Shown one piece after another: positions 29,089 to 38,077 of a stretch of 64,000 bases of DNA. The notes under the pieces are model-generated. The model saw only the letters and a list, made by a program, of their open reading frames with translations. It made no database searches and had not been told where the DNA came from. Positions within the stretch are counted from its first letter, which is position 1. Each line of letters starts with the position of its first letter. The stretch is from Bacteroidota bacterium (GTDB lineage Bacteria; Bacteroidota; Bacteroidia; Chitinophagales; Chitinophagaceae). The DNA lies in assembly GCA_016712665.1 (NCBI GenBank), contig JADJQP010000001.1, positions 372,001 through 436,000 of the forward strand. The letters run 5' to 3'. A program made the translations under genes and the position numbers.

Positions 29089-29550
29089 ATGAAGACTCAT
29101 TTGCTTTATTTATGTGTGGCGGTAATTGCCTTTGTTATGCTGCAAAGTGCCGGTTGTAATAATGTAAAAGAATTGGAATACAAAGGCGTAAAAAAAACCA
29201 AACTGCAAACGCTCAATCTAAGCAATGCCCAACTGCTTGTAGAACTTGAATATTTCAATCCTAACAATTTTGGATTGGATGTAAAAGAAACGAATTTAAA
29301 AATCTATCTCAACGATAAATTCATTGCTGTGGCCGATCAGCCTACCAAGACGCAAATACCCAAAAGTGCGCTCTTTACCTTTCCGGTGGTAGCCCATTTT
29401 GACCCCTTAAAAGTATTGGGATTTGCCGTTAAAAATCTCCTTTCCAAAACCGTAAAACTCACATTGCAGGGTTCTGCTAAAATTGGAAAACAAGGGGTAT
29501 ATATTAAAGTACCGGTAGATATTTCCGAAAATATTGAAGTGGAATTTTAG
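29089..29550 (+). CDS. LEA type 2 family lipoprotein
   Basis: About 153 residues from ATG 29089, the start that begins a lipoprotein signal (LLYLCVAVIAFVMLQSAGC, lipobox SAGC). The mature part has the WHy/LEA-2 beta-sandwich pattern: KTKLQTLNLSNAQLLVELEY, FNPNNFGLDVKETNLKIYL and KSALFTFPVVAHFD, with a closing GVYIKVPVDISENIEVEF strand. Such proteins are periplasmic lipoproteins of unknown function. It follows the GWxTD gene by 10 bases. Confidence 0.82.
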   Translation: MKTHLLYLCVAVIAFVMLQSAGCNNVKELEYKGVKKTKLQTLNLSNAQLLVELEYFNPNNFGLDVKETNLKIYLNDKFIAVADQPTKTQIPKSALFTFPVVAHFDPLKVLGFAVKNLLSKTVKLTLQGSAKIGKQGVYIKVPVDISENIEVEF

Positions 29551-29619
29551 CACTTGTAGTCATAACCATTGAAACCAATACGAAGGTAGTTTCTCTAATT
29601 TATAGAAAGCAGTATGTCA

Positions 29620-31473
29620 CTATTCTTTAATCAGCTTAGTAGTATATACCTCGTTATGAGTACTAATGAGTTGCAAAAAATATACTCCTTTGGGAATCCG
29701 ACTTACATCAAATCTTGCATACTTCTTATTTGATTCAAACGAAACATTTAGCTTTTGACCAATTTGGTTAATAATAGTAATCTGTTGCATTTCAAAGTCA
29801 TTGGTATGTATTTCAACCAAACCGGATGCGGGATTGGGTACTATTGAGTACATATTGTCCTCTATGCTATTGATACTATTGGGAGCTACATAATTAAAAC
29901 AATCGGAAGTATCGATGCAACCCTCTATTGATACAACCACGGCATACCCTCCACTGACTCCCGGTACATAGATTTGACTGGTAGCACCTGGAATGATAGT
30001 AAAGGATGAATCGCCACATCTCAGCCACTGATACGTACTTGCTGCATTCGCTGTTAAATTACCAAGATTATTTGTAATGACCGCTTGAATATTGCACTGT
30101 CCCAATTTTTCAATAAAGGCATCGGTGCCTGTAGATGATACATTATAGGTTGCATTGGGATCAGGGTCAAAATCGGTACTGCCGGTATAGTATCCCGATA
30201 TATAAACATTGCCTATATTGTCATTTTGAATATTAAATGGCCAAACCGTGTTTTGACTTTTAATCGCCTTTGCCCAAATAAAATTTCCGTTGTAGGAAAG
30301 TTTTAGGACATACATATTATTAGATTGAGCCAAGGTCGATAAATTATACGTACTGATACCGGGATCAAAATCAACCGTATGCAAAAACATTCCACAAACA
30401 TACACATCATTATTTTGATCTAAATTAATGGAATACCCCATATCATAATTTGCAGCACCGTACGAGGCACTCCATTGATAAGCTCCGCTGGAATCATATC
30501 GAATTATATAAGCATCTTGCCCCCCATTTGAATGCAGCATATGCACCGCATTTCCCATATCAGCATCTATAGAATCAGAAAAAAATCCGGTAACAAAAAT
30601 ATCCCCCTGATTATTGACCTTATGAGCATAAGCACGCTGATAGGAGTCTGATTTCCCAAATGTTTTTACCCATGTAAATACGCCATTTGTATCTGTCTTT
30701 AAAATAAAATTAAGGTGTCCGGCAACTGTTGGAACTGTTAAAGGATAGGCGCCATTTCCCAAACCAAAATCAGTGGTTCCGCCAAATTCACCAAATGAAT
30801 ATAAATGGCCGTGTGCATCTGCATCTATGGAAACGATACTTGATCCACCATTGCCGGATAGTGATTTTGTCCAGAGTTGTGTGCCGTTCTGATTTAATTT
30901 TGTAAGAAATCCATTGCCACCATAAATTCCGCATACATAAATGGATTGACCTACAATTTTTGCATCTAAGGTATTTTCAGTGCCTGGAGAACCTACAGTG
31001 TACGTCCAAATAAAAGTACCACTTGTATCGAACTTACTGACAAAATAATCCCAGCCGCCTAACGAGGTATGATTGGAAACACCCGGCCCAGGGTCCAAAT
31101 CGACGGTGGCAGAAAAATAGCCGGATATGATTAGTTCGGTACTATTTGCAAAACCGATGCTAATGGCTGCATCGTAGCTGGTAGAACCTATTGCTTTAAC
31201 CCATATCAAATGTCCACTAGAATCTTGTTTTAGTAAAAAGATATCGGTCTGGCCATTCGATGCAAGATTTGTGATTGCAGGTCCAGGATCAAAGTCTACA
31301 ATACTTTCAAAATTTCCAATACTATAAACATTCCCTAAAGCGTCCACCGCCATTTGTTTTGCCACCTCATCTTGGTTGCCGCTCAAATTTTTTGCCCAAA
31401 TAAAATTGGGGGCTTGAGAAAAAATGTGTTGCGAGCAGAAAATAAAAATTGCCAGAATAGAAATATGTTTCAT
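29620..31473 (-). CDS. SBBP-repeat beta-propeller protein with T9SS tail
   Basis: About 617 residues from ATG 31473, which opens the signal peptide KHISILAIFIFCSQHIFSQ. The body (about 25-480) holds repeats of the SBBP beta-propeller type: DALGNVYSIGNFESIVDFDP, IISGYFSATVDLDPGPG, VYVCGMFLHTVDFDPG and VYISGYYTGSTDFDPDP. An Ig-like segment with STYQWLRCGDSSFTIIPGA follows. It ends with a type A T9SS sorting domain (YSIVPNPASGLVEI, then GVYFLQLISTHNEVYTTKLI). It is probably an exported surface protein whose repeats bind another protein or glycan; no enzyme domain is visible. Confidence 0.88.
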   Translation of the reverse strand: MKHISILAIFIFCSQHIFSQAPNFIWAKNLSGNQDEVAKQMAVDALGNVYSIGNFESIVDFDPGPAITNLASNGQTDIFLLKQDSSGHLIWVKAIGSTSYDAAISIGFANSTELIISGYFSATVDLDPGPGVSNHTSLGGWDYFVSKFDTSGTFIWTYTVGSPGTENTLDAKIVGQSIYVCGIYGGNGFLTKLNQNGTQLWTKSLSGNGGSSIVSIDADAHGHLYSFGEFGGTTDFGLGNGAYPLTVPTVAGHLNFILKTDTNGVFTWVKTFGKSDSYQRAYAHKVNNQGDIFVTGFFSDSIDADMGNAVHMLHSNGGQDAYIIRYDSSGAYQWSASYGAANYDMGYSINLDQNNDVYVCGMFLHTVDFDPGISTYNLSTLAQSNNMYVLKLSYNGNFIWAKAIKSQNTVWPFNIQNDNIGNVYISGYYTGSTDFDPDPNATYNVSSTGTDAFIEKLGQCNIQAVITNNLGNLTANAASTYQWLRCGDSSFTIIPGATSQIYVPGVSGGYAVVVSIEGCIDTSDCFNYVAPNSINSIEDNMYSIVPNPASGLVEIHTNDFEMQQITIINQIGQKLNVSFESNKKYARFDVSRIPKGVYFLQLISTHNEVYTTKLIKE

Positions 31474-31805
31474 GTGAACTATTTTAATAGTAAATATAAC
31501 TCTAATTAAAAAAATACACAACCATTAGTATCTATCAAATTCTATATTCAAAAAATGGTCCGGTAGGCAAGCGACGTTATTGTTGCAGAACCAACAATGA
31601 ATAATACCGAAGATACCAATGTAATAGTTCAAAATTTCGTTTCGTATTCTTTTCTAAACCTATTTAACAATTGTAGAGTGCTAATTTGTACTACTTATTC
31701 TAAAAGCAATGGAAAGGGATCGATTATTTAATTCATTTACATATATTTGAGTATCCAACTTCATTTGAAACCCATTTAGGTATTTATTCATTCTATCCCC
31801 TTGAT
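31474..31805. other. Intergenic region with dispersed repeat copy 2
   Basis: AT-rich sequence of about 330 bases. It contains the repeat at 31618-31675 that matches 16915-16967. I saw no convincing gene or RNA. Confidence 0.4.
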
Positions 31806-32009
31806 ATGATTGAGGCATTTAAAACAAAAAAAAATATTTTGCATAACGATACCCATAGCAAGGATTGTCCTTATGTTCGGATTCATGCAAGGGAGCTGAA
31901 CTCATTGCTTACCGGAACCAATCAGCCCTACCAACAGCATTGTATTGACCAACTCGGGTTGTATGTATTTATAACTTGTCCTTTTCATGAAATAGGGATG
32001 CTCCTATAA
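31806..32009 (+). CDS. Possible 67-residue His/Cys-containing small protein
   Basis: An ATG frame of 67 codons ending one base before the Lgt-like ATG at 32011. The sequence includes DTHSKDCPYVRIHARE, HCIDQLGLYVF and TCPFHE, with several His and Cys. I recognise no family and see no clear Shine-Dalgarno. The tight junction with the next gene is the main reason to list it. Confidence 0.35.
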   Translation: MIEAFKTKKNILHNDTHSKDCPYVRIHARELNSLLTGTNQPYQQHCIDQLGLYVFITCPFHEIGMLL

Positions 32010-32010
32010 T

Positions 32011-32784
32011 ATGATAGAATTTCCGGTTCATATATCCATTGGTAAGGTTTCGATATTACTGCATACCATCACCGAATTTGCCGGCATCTTTATCGGGTTT
32101 CGGTATTTTTTATTTCTTAGAAAAAGAAAGGGCGATGAGGTCAGCACGCAAAACCGAATGATTATCATTGTAGGAGCTTTATTTGGAGCCATCTTGGGAA
32201 GCAGATTGGTGGGAGGTTTGGAAGATTTAACCCAATTAAAAATTGCAGAAAATGCATTGATCTATTTTTTTCATAATAAAAGTATAGCCGGGGGGTTGTT
32301 GGGAGGAGTGTTTGGTGTAGAAATAATTAAATATTATGTGGGCGAAAAAAAGAAAAGCGGCGACTTATTTGTCTTTCCATTGTTGCTTGCCATGATAATT
32401 GGCCGAATAGGATGTTTCAGCATGGGGATTTATGAGCAAACCTATGGAGTGGCCACCAAATCGGTATTTGGATTGAATTTGGGTGATGGAGTTCCCAGAC
32501 ATCCGGTAATGCTATATGAAATTTTCTTTTTAAGTTTTCTTTGGCTTTCTCTACACAAAATAAAAGATACTTTTGAATTAGCAAGCGGCCAACTGTTTCA
32601 ACTTTTTATGATTAGTTATCTTTTATTTCGATTTTTTGTTGAAATGCTGAAACCGAATCAAACCTATTTTTTACATTTAGGTAGCATTCAACTGGCTTGT
32701 TTGCTCGGATTGGTCTACTATATTTTTGTTATTGATTTTAGAAGATTATTTTCAAAAAAAATAGAAGCTCCCAAAGAAAGCTAG
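32011..32784 (+). CDS. Divergent prolipoprotein diacylglyceryl transferase (Lgt)-like membrane protein
   Basis: A 257-residue polytopic protein with about seven hydrophobic segments and the overall Lgt pattern. Visible parts are the N-terminal FPVHISIGKVSILLHTITEF, a central AGGLLGGVFGVEI, GRIGCFSMGIYEQTYGV, GVPRHPVMLYEIFFL, and FRFFVEMLKPNQTYF near the end. Compared with E. coli Lgt, the GGMSFHGG motif lacks the essential His, and GRLGNFINGE reads GRIGCFSMGI, losing two Asn and a Glu, while the Arg of GRIG and RHP..LYE are kept. It is therefore probably a paralogue acting on a lipid but not the housekeeping lipoprotein enzyme. It is followed after 51 bases by the radical SAM gene, and a shared lipid pathway is plausible. 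Confidence 0.75.
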   Translation: MIEFPVHISIGKVSILLHTITEFAGIFIGFRYFLFLRKRKGDEVSTQNRMIIIVGALFGAILGSRLVGGLEDLTQLKIAENALIYFFHNKSIAGGLLGGVFGVEIIKYYVGEKKKSGDLFVFPLLLAMIIGRIGCFSMGIYEQTYGVATKSVFGLNLGDGVPRHPVMLYEIFFLSFLWLSLHKIKDTFELASGQLFQLFMISYLLFRFFVEMLKPNQTYFLHLGSIQLACLLGLVYYIFVIDFRRLFSKKIEAPKES

Positions 32785-32835
32785 CCAAATGGTACTTGTA
32801 AAAAATGAAACCTAAGTAACTTTAATAATAACGAA

Positions 32836-34227
32836 ATGCCTGCAAAGAATTATACCTATTACGATTTTACCATTTCCCTTTGTCCGGAATGCCTGCAACG
32901 TATTGATGCTAAGATAATTTTTGAGGGCGAAAAGGTCTTTATGACCAAAACCTGCAAGGATCATGGCTTTTTCAAGGTTTTGATTGCAAGTGATGTGGCG
33001 TATTATAAAAATATCCGCAACTATAATAAATTGGGCGAGGCTCCCTTAAAAGTGAATACCTATACTAATTATGGTTGTCCCTATGATTGCGGACTCTGTG
33101 CCGATCATGAACAACATAGTTGTTTGACCCTTATTGAAATTACCGACCGTTGCAACCTTACTTGTCCTACCTGTTATGCCATGAGTAGTCCTCATTATGG
33201 ACGACACCGGACCGTGGCAGAGATCGAACGGATGTTTGATATTATTGTTGAAAATGAAGGCGAACCCGATGTCATTCAAATCAGCGGTGGGGAACCGACC
33301 TTACATCCAGATTTTTTTGAAATAATGGATATCGCAAAGACAAAGCCCTTTAAGCATATCATGCTCAACACCAATGGTATTCGAATTGCTAAAGACAAGG
33401 AATTTGCTGCTAAGCTGGCCACATATATGCCCGATTTTGAAATTTATCTGCAGTTTGATAGTTTTAAACCCGAAGCATTAGAAGTTTTGCGTGGAAAAGA
33501 TCTAACGGATATTCGAATACAAGCCTTAGAACATTTGAATGAACTAAATCTGTCCACCACCTTGGTGGTAACCTTACAAAAAGGATTGAATGACGATGAA
33601 ATAGGAAAAATTATTGAATATGCCCTTAAGCAGCCTTGCATTAGAGGCGTTACTTTTCAGCCTATACAAGTAGCAGGTCGTAATGAGCATTTCAATGCAG
33701 AAACAGATCGCTTGACTCTAACCGATGTACGAACTGAAATTTTAAAACAAACCTCCATTTTTAACGAAAACGATATCATACCCGTACCCTGTAATCCGGA
33801 CGCATTAGCTATGGCCTATGCCCTCAAGCTCGGAGATCAAGTACTTCCAATGACGCGGTTTATTGACCCCAAAATGCTCTTAAGCAATGAATCCAAAAAC
33901 ACCATCGTGTATGAACAAGATAAAGGTCTTCATGAACAATTGATAAATATTTTTAGTACCGGTATCTCGGTAGATAAGGTGCGGGAGAACATAAATCAAC
34001 TCCTATGTTGTTTGCCCAATGTATCGGCCCCTGGCTTGACCTACAATAATTTATTTCGTATCATCATTATGCGTTTTATTGATGCCTATGATTTTGATGT
34101 AAGAGCTATTAAGAAAAGTTGTGTTCACATTGTACATAAAGACGGACGAGTGATTCCCTTTGAAACCATGAATTTGTTTTATCGGGATGAAAAAGAAACC
34201 CATTTAAAAAAATTGATTCAAGCATAA
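32836..34227 (+). CDS. Radical SAM enzyme of the tetraether lipid synthase (Tes/MJ0619-like) family
   Basis: A 463-residue protein. The radical SAM cluster motif is C106-x3-C110-x2-C113 (RCNLTCPTCYA). Extra cysteines precede it: C16-x2-C19 and C40 in an N-terminal rubredoxin/zinc-ribbon-like part, and C81-x3-C85-x2-C88 plus C96 (YGCPYDCGLCADHEQHSC), as expected for an auxiliary cluster. ISGGEPTLHP is the SAM-binding GGE motif. The end has KSCVHIVHKDGRVIPFETMN. This order resembles archaeal MJ0619, first proposed as a pterin methyltransferase and later shown to join lipid tails as tetraether synthase. The substrate here is unknown; the Lgt-like gene before it and the membrane gene 3 bases after it hint at membrane lipid modification. 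Confidence 0.8.
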   Translation: MPAKNYTYYDFTISLCPECLQRIDAKIIFEGEKVFMTKTCKDHGFFKVLIASDVAYYKNIRNYNKLGEAPLKVNTYTNYGCPYDCGLCADHEQHSCLTLIEITDRCNLTCPTCYAMSSPHYGRHRTVAEIERMFDIIVENEGEPDVIQISGGEPTLHPDFFEIMDIAKTKPFKHIMLNTNGIRIAKDKEFAAKLATYMPDFEIYLQFDSFKPEALEVLRGKDLTDIRIQALEHLNELNLSTTLVVTLQKGLNDDEIGKIIEYALKQPCIRGVTFQPIQVAGRNEHFNAETDRLTLTDVRTEILKQTSIFNENDIIPVPCNPDALAMAYALKLGDQVLPMTRFIDPKMLLSNESKNTIVYEQDKGLHEQLINIFSTGISVDKVRENINQLLCCLPNVSAPGLTYNNLFRIIIMRFIDAYDFDVRAIKKSCVHIVHKDGRVIPFETMNLFYRDEKETHLKKLIQA

Positions 34228-34230
34228 ACC

Positions 34231-34488
34231 ATGAAACAGCACAAAATTTTATTGCTATTGATTCTTCCAGTTATTGCATTTATCTTCTTTCTGTTAGGCA
34301 GTACAGGAGGAGGTGAAGCTGCCATTCTTTGGGGCTTGCTATATCTTTTCTTCCTTTTGGTGCTATTTTTAGCCGGTATCATTATGTTGATTACCGAAAA
34401 ACATCGTCAGAGCGGTTTGTACCTTCTGTTGGGTGTGGGCATATTGGGAATTATTGGGTTCGGGGTTTGTTCGGGATTTATGTTATAA
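34231..34488 (+). CDS. Small polytopic membrane protein linked to the radical SAM gene
   Basis: 85 residues, nearly all hydrophobic, with three likely helices: ILLLLILPVIAFIFFLLG, AILWGLLYLFFLLVLFLAGI and YLLLGVGILGIIGFGVC. A short basic loop (TEKHRQSG) separates the last two. It starts three bases after the radical SAM stop, so it is almost certainly co-transcribed. No family recognised; a partner or membrane anchor for the enzymes upstream is a reasonable guess. Confidence 0.7.
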   Translation: MKQHKILLLLILPVIAFIFFLLGSTGGGEAAILWGLLYLFFLLVLFLAGIIMLITEKHRQSGLYLLLGVGILGIIGFGVCSGFML

Positions 34489-34662
34489 AGACTTCTTCAG
34501 TATTAGAATTTATAATAAAATACCTTCCTCCTCCATATTGGAAAAAATAATATTCGACCTATCTTTTACCGGTTATTCTTCATGGGAGCTCTTGCAAAAA
34601 GCTTTCTCTGTCAAACCATACAGGAACTCTGCACGTCTATTCAATCAATAATACTATATTTT

Positions 34663-35430
34663 ATGAAAAAACAACTTTTACTACTATTTACCATCACTAC
34701 CTTTTCTTTTGCCCTAAAAGCACAAATACATACCGTCAATATCGGAACCACGCAAGGCCCCTTCGACAGCACCTTTGTGGTGCAGACCGGTACTACCGAT
34801 TCTATACATCCGGGAAACCATCCGGGTTTGGGCGCTTATAGCAATGCCGAAATTTACATCTGCGACAATGCAACACTAAAATACAATTATCCCATGGGTA
34901 CCAGCACCAATCCAATTTTCTATTTGGGTACCAATGCAAGACTTGAGTCATATACTTCGTTCAATGCAGCAAAAGTATATATGAAGGCCAATGCATCGAT
35001 TGAATGCTTTGGTGGCAATTTTACAAGTGAAGAGATTCGTCGGGTTATGCCAAGCACTTTGATATCTGCCGGGCAATTATTCTTTGATTCCTCCTTCACC
35101 CAAATAAATTTCACCTTCAACGGCTGGCCTAATAATCAAAGCCCTTGTAACGCCGCTACGCAAAATAACGAAATCGCTTCCCACTCTAGTGCTATTACCG
35201 TATATCCTAATCCGGCAAACGATAAGTTGTATGTAAAAAATGTACCTGCATTAAAAGGCAGCACCCAATGCTATATTTATGATGTACTGGGTAGACTTTT
35301 GCTATCACAAACAAATCCTCCGGGTAGTGATTGTCAAATTGATTGTCATGTATTACAACCCGGTAATTATCATTTGTCACTACAACATGAGGGAACCATC
35401 TTACAAAATGTAGTATTCACCAAGTTGTGA
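34663..35430 (+). CDS. Secreted protein with T9SS type A tail
   Basis: About 255 residues from ATG 34663, preferred over the upstream in-frame start at 34582 because it directly begins the signal peptide KKQLLLLFTITTFSFALKAQ. The mature region (about 25-150) has a repeating pattern of the kind IYICDNATLKYNY, IFYLGTNARLES, VYMKANASIECFGG, suggestive of a right-handed beta-helix. The C-terminal T9SS domain is clear: ITVYPNPANDKLYVKNVPAL, CYIYDVLGRLLLSQ, LQPGNYHLSLQH, and a short final strand. It is probably exported to the surface. Function unknown. Confidence 0.82.
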   Translation: MKKQLLLLFTITTFSFALKAQIHTVNIGTTQGPFDSTFVVQTGTTDSIHPGNHPGLGAYSNAEIYICDNATLKYNYPMGTSTNPIFYLGTNARLESYTSFNAAKVYMKANASIECFGGNFTSEEIRRVMPSTLISAGQLFFDSSFTQINFTFNGWPNNQSPCNAATQNNEIASHSSAITVYPNPANDKLYVKNVPALKGSTQCYIYDVLGRLLLSQTNPPGSDCQIDCHVLQPGNYHLSLQHEGTILQNVVFTKL

Positions 35431-35543
35431 TAATACGCAGTTATATGAACGTATTAGACTATTGAACAGAAACCGGTCTGCCTAAATTGAGGACCTTTTT
35501 TCTGAAGTCGCGCATTGTTTATACAAGCCATGGGGCTCACATA

Positions 35544-37211
35544 CTAAGCCTTCTTCACCTCTTTTGCCCACGAATCTTTCAGGCCAACGGTCCGGTTGAA
35601 AATAATATGTGTATCGGTAGAATTTTTATCCTTACAAAAATAACCGAGGCGCAAAAATTGAAACTTATCTTCATCCGTAGCTTCTAATAGCGCCGGTTCA
35701 ACCCAGGCGTCCCTTACAATGCTTAGACTGTCTTTATTGATAAAATCTTTAAAGTCGCCTTCCTCACTAGTGGGGTCCTCTACGGTAAAAAGTTTATCGT
35801 ATAACCTTACCTCTGCTTTTTTTGCGGAGTGGCAATCAAGCCAATGGATAACGCCTTTTACCTTTATGCCACTCGTATCGCTACCGCTTTTACTTTCAGG
35901 AAAGTATCGGGCATATATTTCAGTAATAGTGCCTTGTTCGTCCTTCTTAAAGTCGGTACACTCAATGATATAGGCATGCTTCAAGCGTACTTTGAGTCCC
36001 GGTCCTAATCTAAAATATTTATTTGGTGGATTCTCCATGAAATCGTCTCTTTCAATCCAAAGTGTATTGCTAAAGGAAATTGTACGTTCTCCTGCGTTTT
36101 CAACTTCATGGTTATTCTCCGCTTGCAAAGAAATAGATTCGCCATCAGGCAAATTGGTAATAATCAACTTAACCGGATTGATAACAGCCATGCGTCGCAA
36201 CGCCGTTTTATTCAACTCTTCGCGAATACAAAATTCCAGCAGATTGATATCAATATTGTTGTCGCGTTTAGCGACTCCTACATTGTCCCAAAAGTTGCGT
36301 AAACTAGCGGCGGTATAACCTCTTCTTCGCAAACCGCTAATGGTTGGCATACGTGGATCATCCCAGCCTTCAACATAATTTTCCTTTACCAATTGTAGCA
36401 GCCGCCGCTTGCTGGTAACCATATAATTGACATTGCCCCGTGCAAATTCATATTGATGAGATGGAAAGATTTCTAATTTTTCGATAAACCAATCATACAG
36501 TTCCCGATGCGGAATAAACTCCATGGTACAAATTGAATGGGTTATTCGCTCAATGCTATCGCTTTGTCCATGAGCAAAGTCATACATAGGATAAATGCAC
36601 CAATGGTTGCCGGTTCGATGATGATGCGCATGCTTGATTCGGTAAATAACAGGATCGCGCATCAGCATATTATCGTGCTTCATATCAATTTTAGCCCGTA
36701 ACACCTTTGCGCCATCCGGATATTTTCCTGCTCGCATTTCGCTAAAGAGTAAGGCATTTTCTTCAATGCTTCGGTTTCTGAACGGACTATCGCTTCCCAC
36801 TGTTGTTGGGGTTCCCTTCAATGCCGCCATTTCTTCGGCCGTAGAATCATCCACATACGCCAGGCCTTTTTGAATCAATTGCTGAGCGTATTGAAACAAT
36901 TGTTCAAAATAATCGGATGCATATAATTCATTGTCCCACTCAAATCCCAACCAACGAATATCTGCCTTAATGCTATCCACAAATTCGGTTTCTTCGGTGC
37001 TGGGGTTGGTATCATCAAAACGAAGATTGCATTTGCCCTTATACTTTTGGGCTAAGCCAAAATTAACACAAATAGATTTAGCATGACCGATATGCAAATA
37101 TCCATTCGGCTCGGGTGGAAATCGCGTGTGCACTGTCCCATCGTGCGTATTGTCGCTAAGGTCTTTTTCAATAATTTCTTCTAAAAAATTCAGGGCTCGT
37201 TCTTCGCTCAT
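35544..37211 (-). CDS. glnS: Glutamine--tRNA ligase
   Basis: About 555 residues from ATG 37211 (residue MSEERALNF...), preferred over an upstream TTG because the family N-terminus and a promoter element both fit. A class I synthetase that charges tRNA-Gln. It has the HIGH motif in PEPNGYLHIGHAKS, then NLRFDDTNPSTEETEFVDSI, the KMSKS-equivalent in YMVTSKRRLLQLV, and the C-terminal anticodon-binding beta-barrels (HWLDCHSAKKAEVRLYDKLF). The length is normal. It implies direct glutaminylation, so GatCAB is not required for tRNA-Gln. Confidence 0.97.
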   Translation of the reverse strand: MSEERALNFLEEIIEKDLSDNTHDGTVHTRFPPEPNGYLHIGHAKSICVNFGLAQKYKGKCNLRFDDTNPSTEETEFVDSIKADIRWLGFEWDNELYASDYFEQLFQYAQQLIQKGLAYVDDSTAEEMAALKGTPTTVGSDSPFRNRSIEENALLFSEMRAGKYPDGAKVLRAKIDMKHDNMLMRDPVIYRIKHAHHHRTGNHWCIYPMYDFAHGQSDSIERITHSICTMEFIPHRELYDWFIEKLEIFPSHQYEFARGNVNYMVTSKRRLLQLVKENYVEGWDDPRMPTISGLRRRGYTAASLRNFWDNVGVAKRDNNIDINLLEFCIREELNKTALRRMAVINPVKLIITNLPDGESISLQAENNHEVENAGERTISFSNTLWIERDDFMENPPNKYFRLGPGLKVRLKHAYIIECTDFKKDEQGTITEIYARYFPESKSGSDTSGIKVKGVIHWLDCHSAKKAEVRLYDKLFTVEDPTSEEGDFKDFINKDSLSIVRDAWVEPALLEATDEDKFQFLRLGYFCKDKNSTDTHIIFNRTVGLKDSWAKEVKKA

Positions 37212-37229
37212 GCAAGTGTGGTTTGATTG

Positions 37230-37237
37230 CAAAAGTA
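37230..37237 (-). promoter_or_regulatory. -7 promoter element for glnS
   Basis: The minus strand reads TACTTTTG, a perfect TAnnTTTG, 18 bases upstream of ATG 37211. Confidence 0.5.
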
Positions 37238-37299
37238 CTTGAATTTGAAAATTATTTGCGCACTTCCCTTTTTAATATTATTTTTAAAAAAAAATTAGT

Positions 37300-38016
37300 A
37301 TGAGATTCATTTTGACAGGTATCATAATTATGGTAATGGTAGTTAATCAAGCTTCTGCTCAGATTGTGCAAAAAGGCACCAGTACCTTACAGATTGGATA
37401 TGGTTTTCCCAGTGCGTTACAAATTGTTGGTTCTGTGTTTAAATTTGCCTTGGCTACTGAAGAGGCCGATGTGAATACTGAATTTAAATATAAAGGTATT
37501 GGCCCCTTTCATCTTCGATATGATAAAATGCTAGGAGGAAGAGTCGGTTTGGGTCTTAGCTCTAACGCCGAATTTGGCAATTTTAATTTTAAAGCAAGCT
37601 ATGCGGATGAAGACGATAATTTGGTAACAAGTGAAAGCAATTTAAACTATTCTAGTATCAATGCTTTGGTTCGTTTAAACTTCCATTTTATCAAAAATCC
37701 TAAAAAGATAGATATCTATTATGGGTATGGGGTTGGTTACAGCCACACTCGTGTAAAACTAAAGGAAACCTTAACCGGTGCTGTTCTTGATCCTGAAGAT
37801 CAGGTGTATATCGATGAATTTAATGATTATTTAAATTCCATCTTCAAAATGATGCCGGTGGCTTTTGAAAGCGTATTTGGTATGAAGGTACCGTTTAGCA
37901 CCAATGCCGGTATGTATATGGAATTCGGTTATTCAAAGGCCATTGTTCAGTTGGGTTTCTTTGCCAAATTGGGCGGCCCTAAAGGGTTTGATAGCGATGA
38001 CTGGAAATGGTATTAA
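37300..38016 (+). CDS. Predicted outer-membrane beta-barrel protein
   Basis: A 238-residue protein with a signal peptide (ILTGIIIMVMVVNQASAQ). The mature part is made of alternating amphipathic strands typical of small OmpW/porin-like barrels: GIGPFHLRYDKMLGGRVGLG, SSINALVRLNFHFIK, KIDIYYGYGVGYSHTRV and GMYMEFGYSKAIVQLGFFA. It ends in an aromatic residue (DDWKWY). Function unknown; a single gene between glnS (divergent) and the aminotransferase gene (convergent). Confidence 0.78.
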   Translation: MRFILTGIIIMVMVVNQASAQIVQKGTSTLQIGYGFPSALQIVGSVFKFALATEEADVNTEFKYKGIGPFHLRYDKMLGGRVGLGLSSNAEFGNFNFKASYADEDDNLVTSESNLNYSSINALVRLNFHFIKNPKKIDIYYGYGVGYSHTRVKLKETLTGAVLDPEDQVYIDEFNDYLNSIFKMMPVAFESVFGMKVPFSTNAGMYMEFGYSKAIVQLGFFAKLGGPKGFDSDDWKWY

Positions 38017-38077
38017 TTATTTTAAAACACTGACTTAAAAGAGAAGATATATTATCACGGAACTTTTTTACAAAGGT

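Noticed and set aside
31806..32009. Metal-binding small regulator upstream of the Lgt-like gene
   Set aside because: The His/Cys content is suggestive, but no regular spacing for a zinc site is visible, so no function is claimed.
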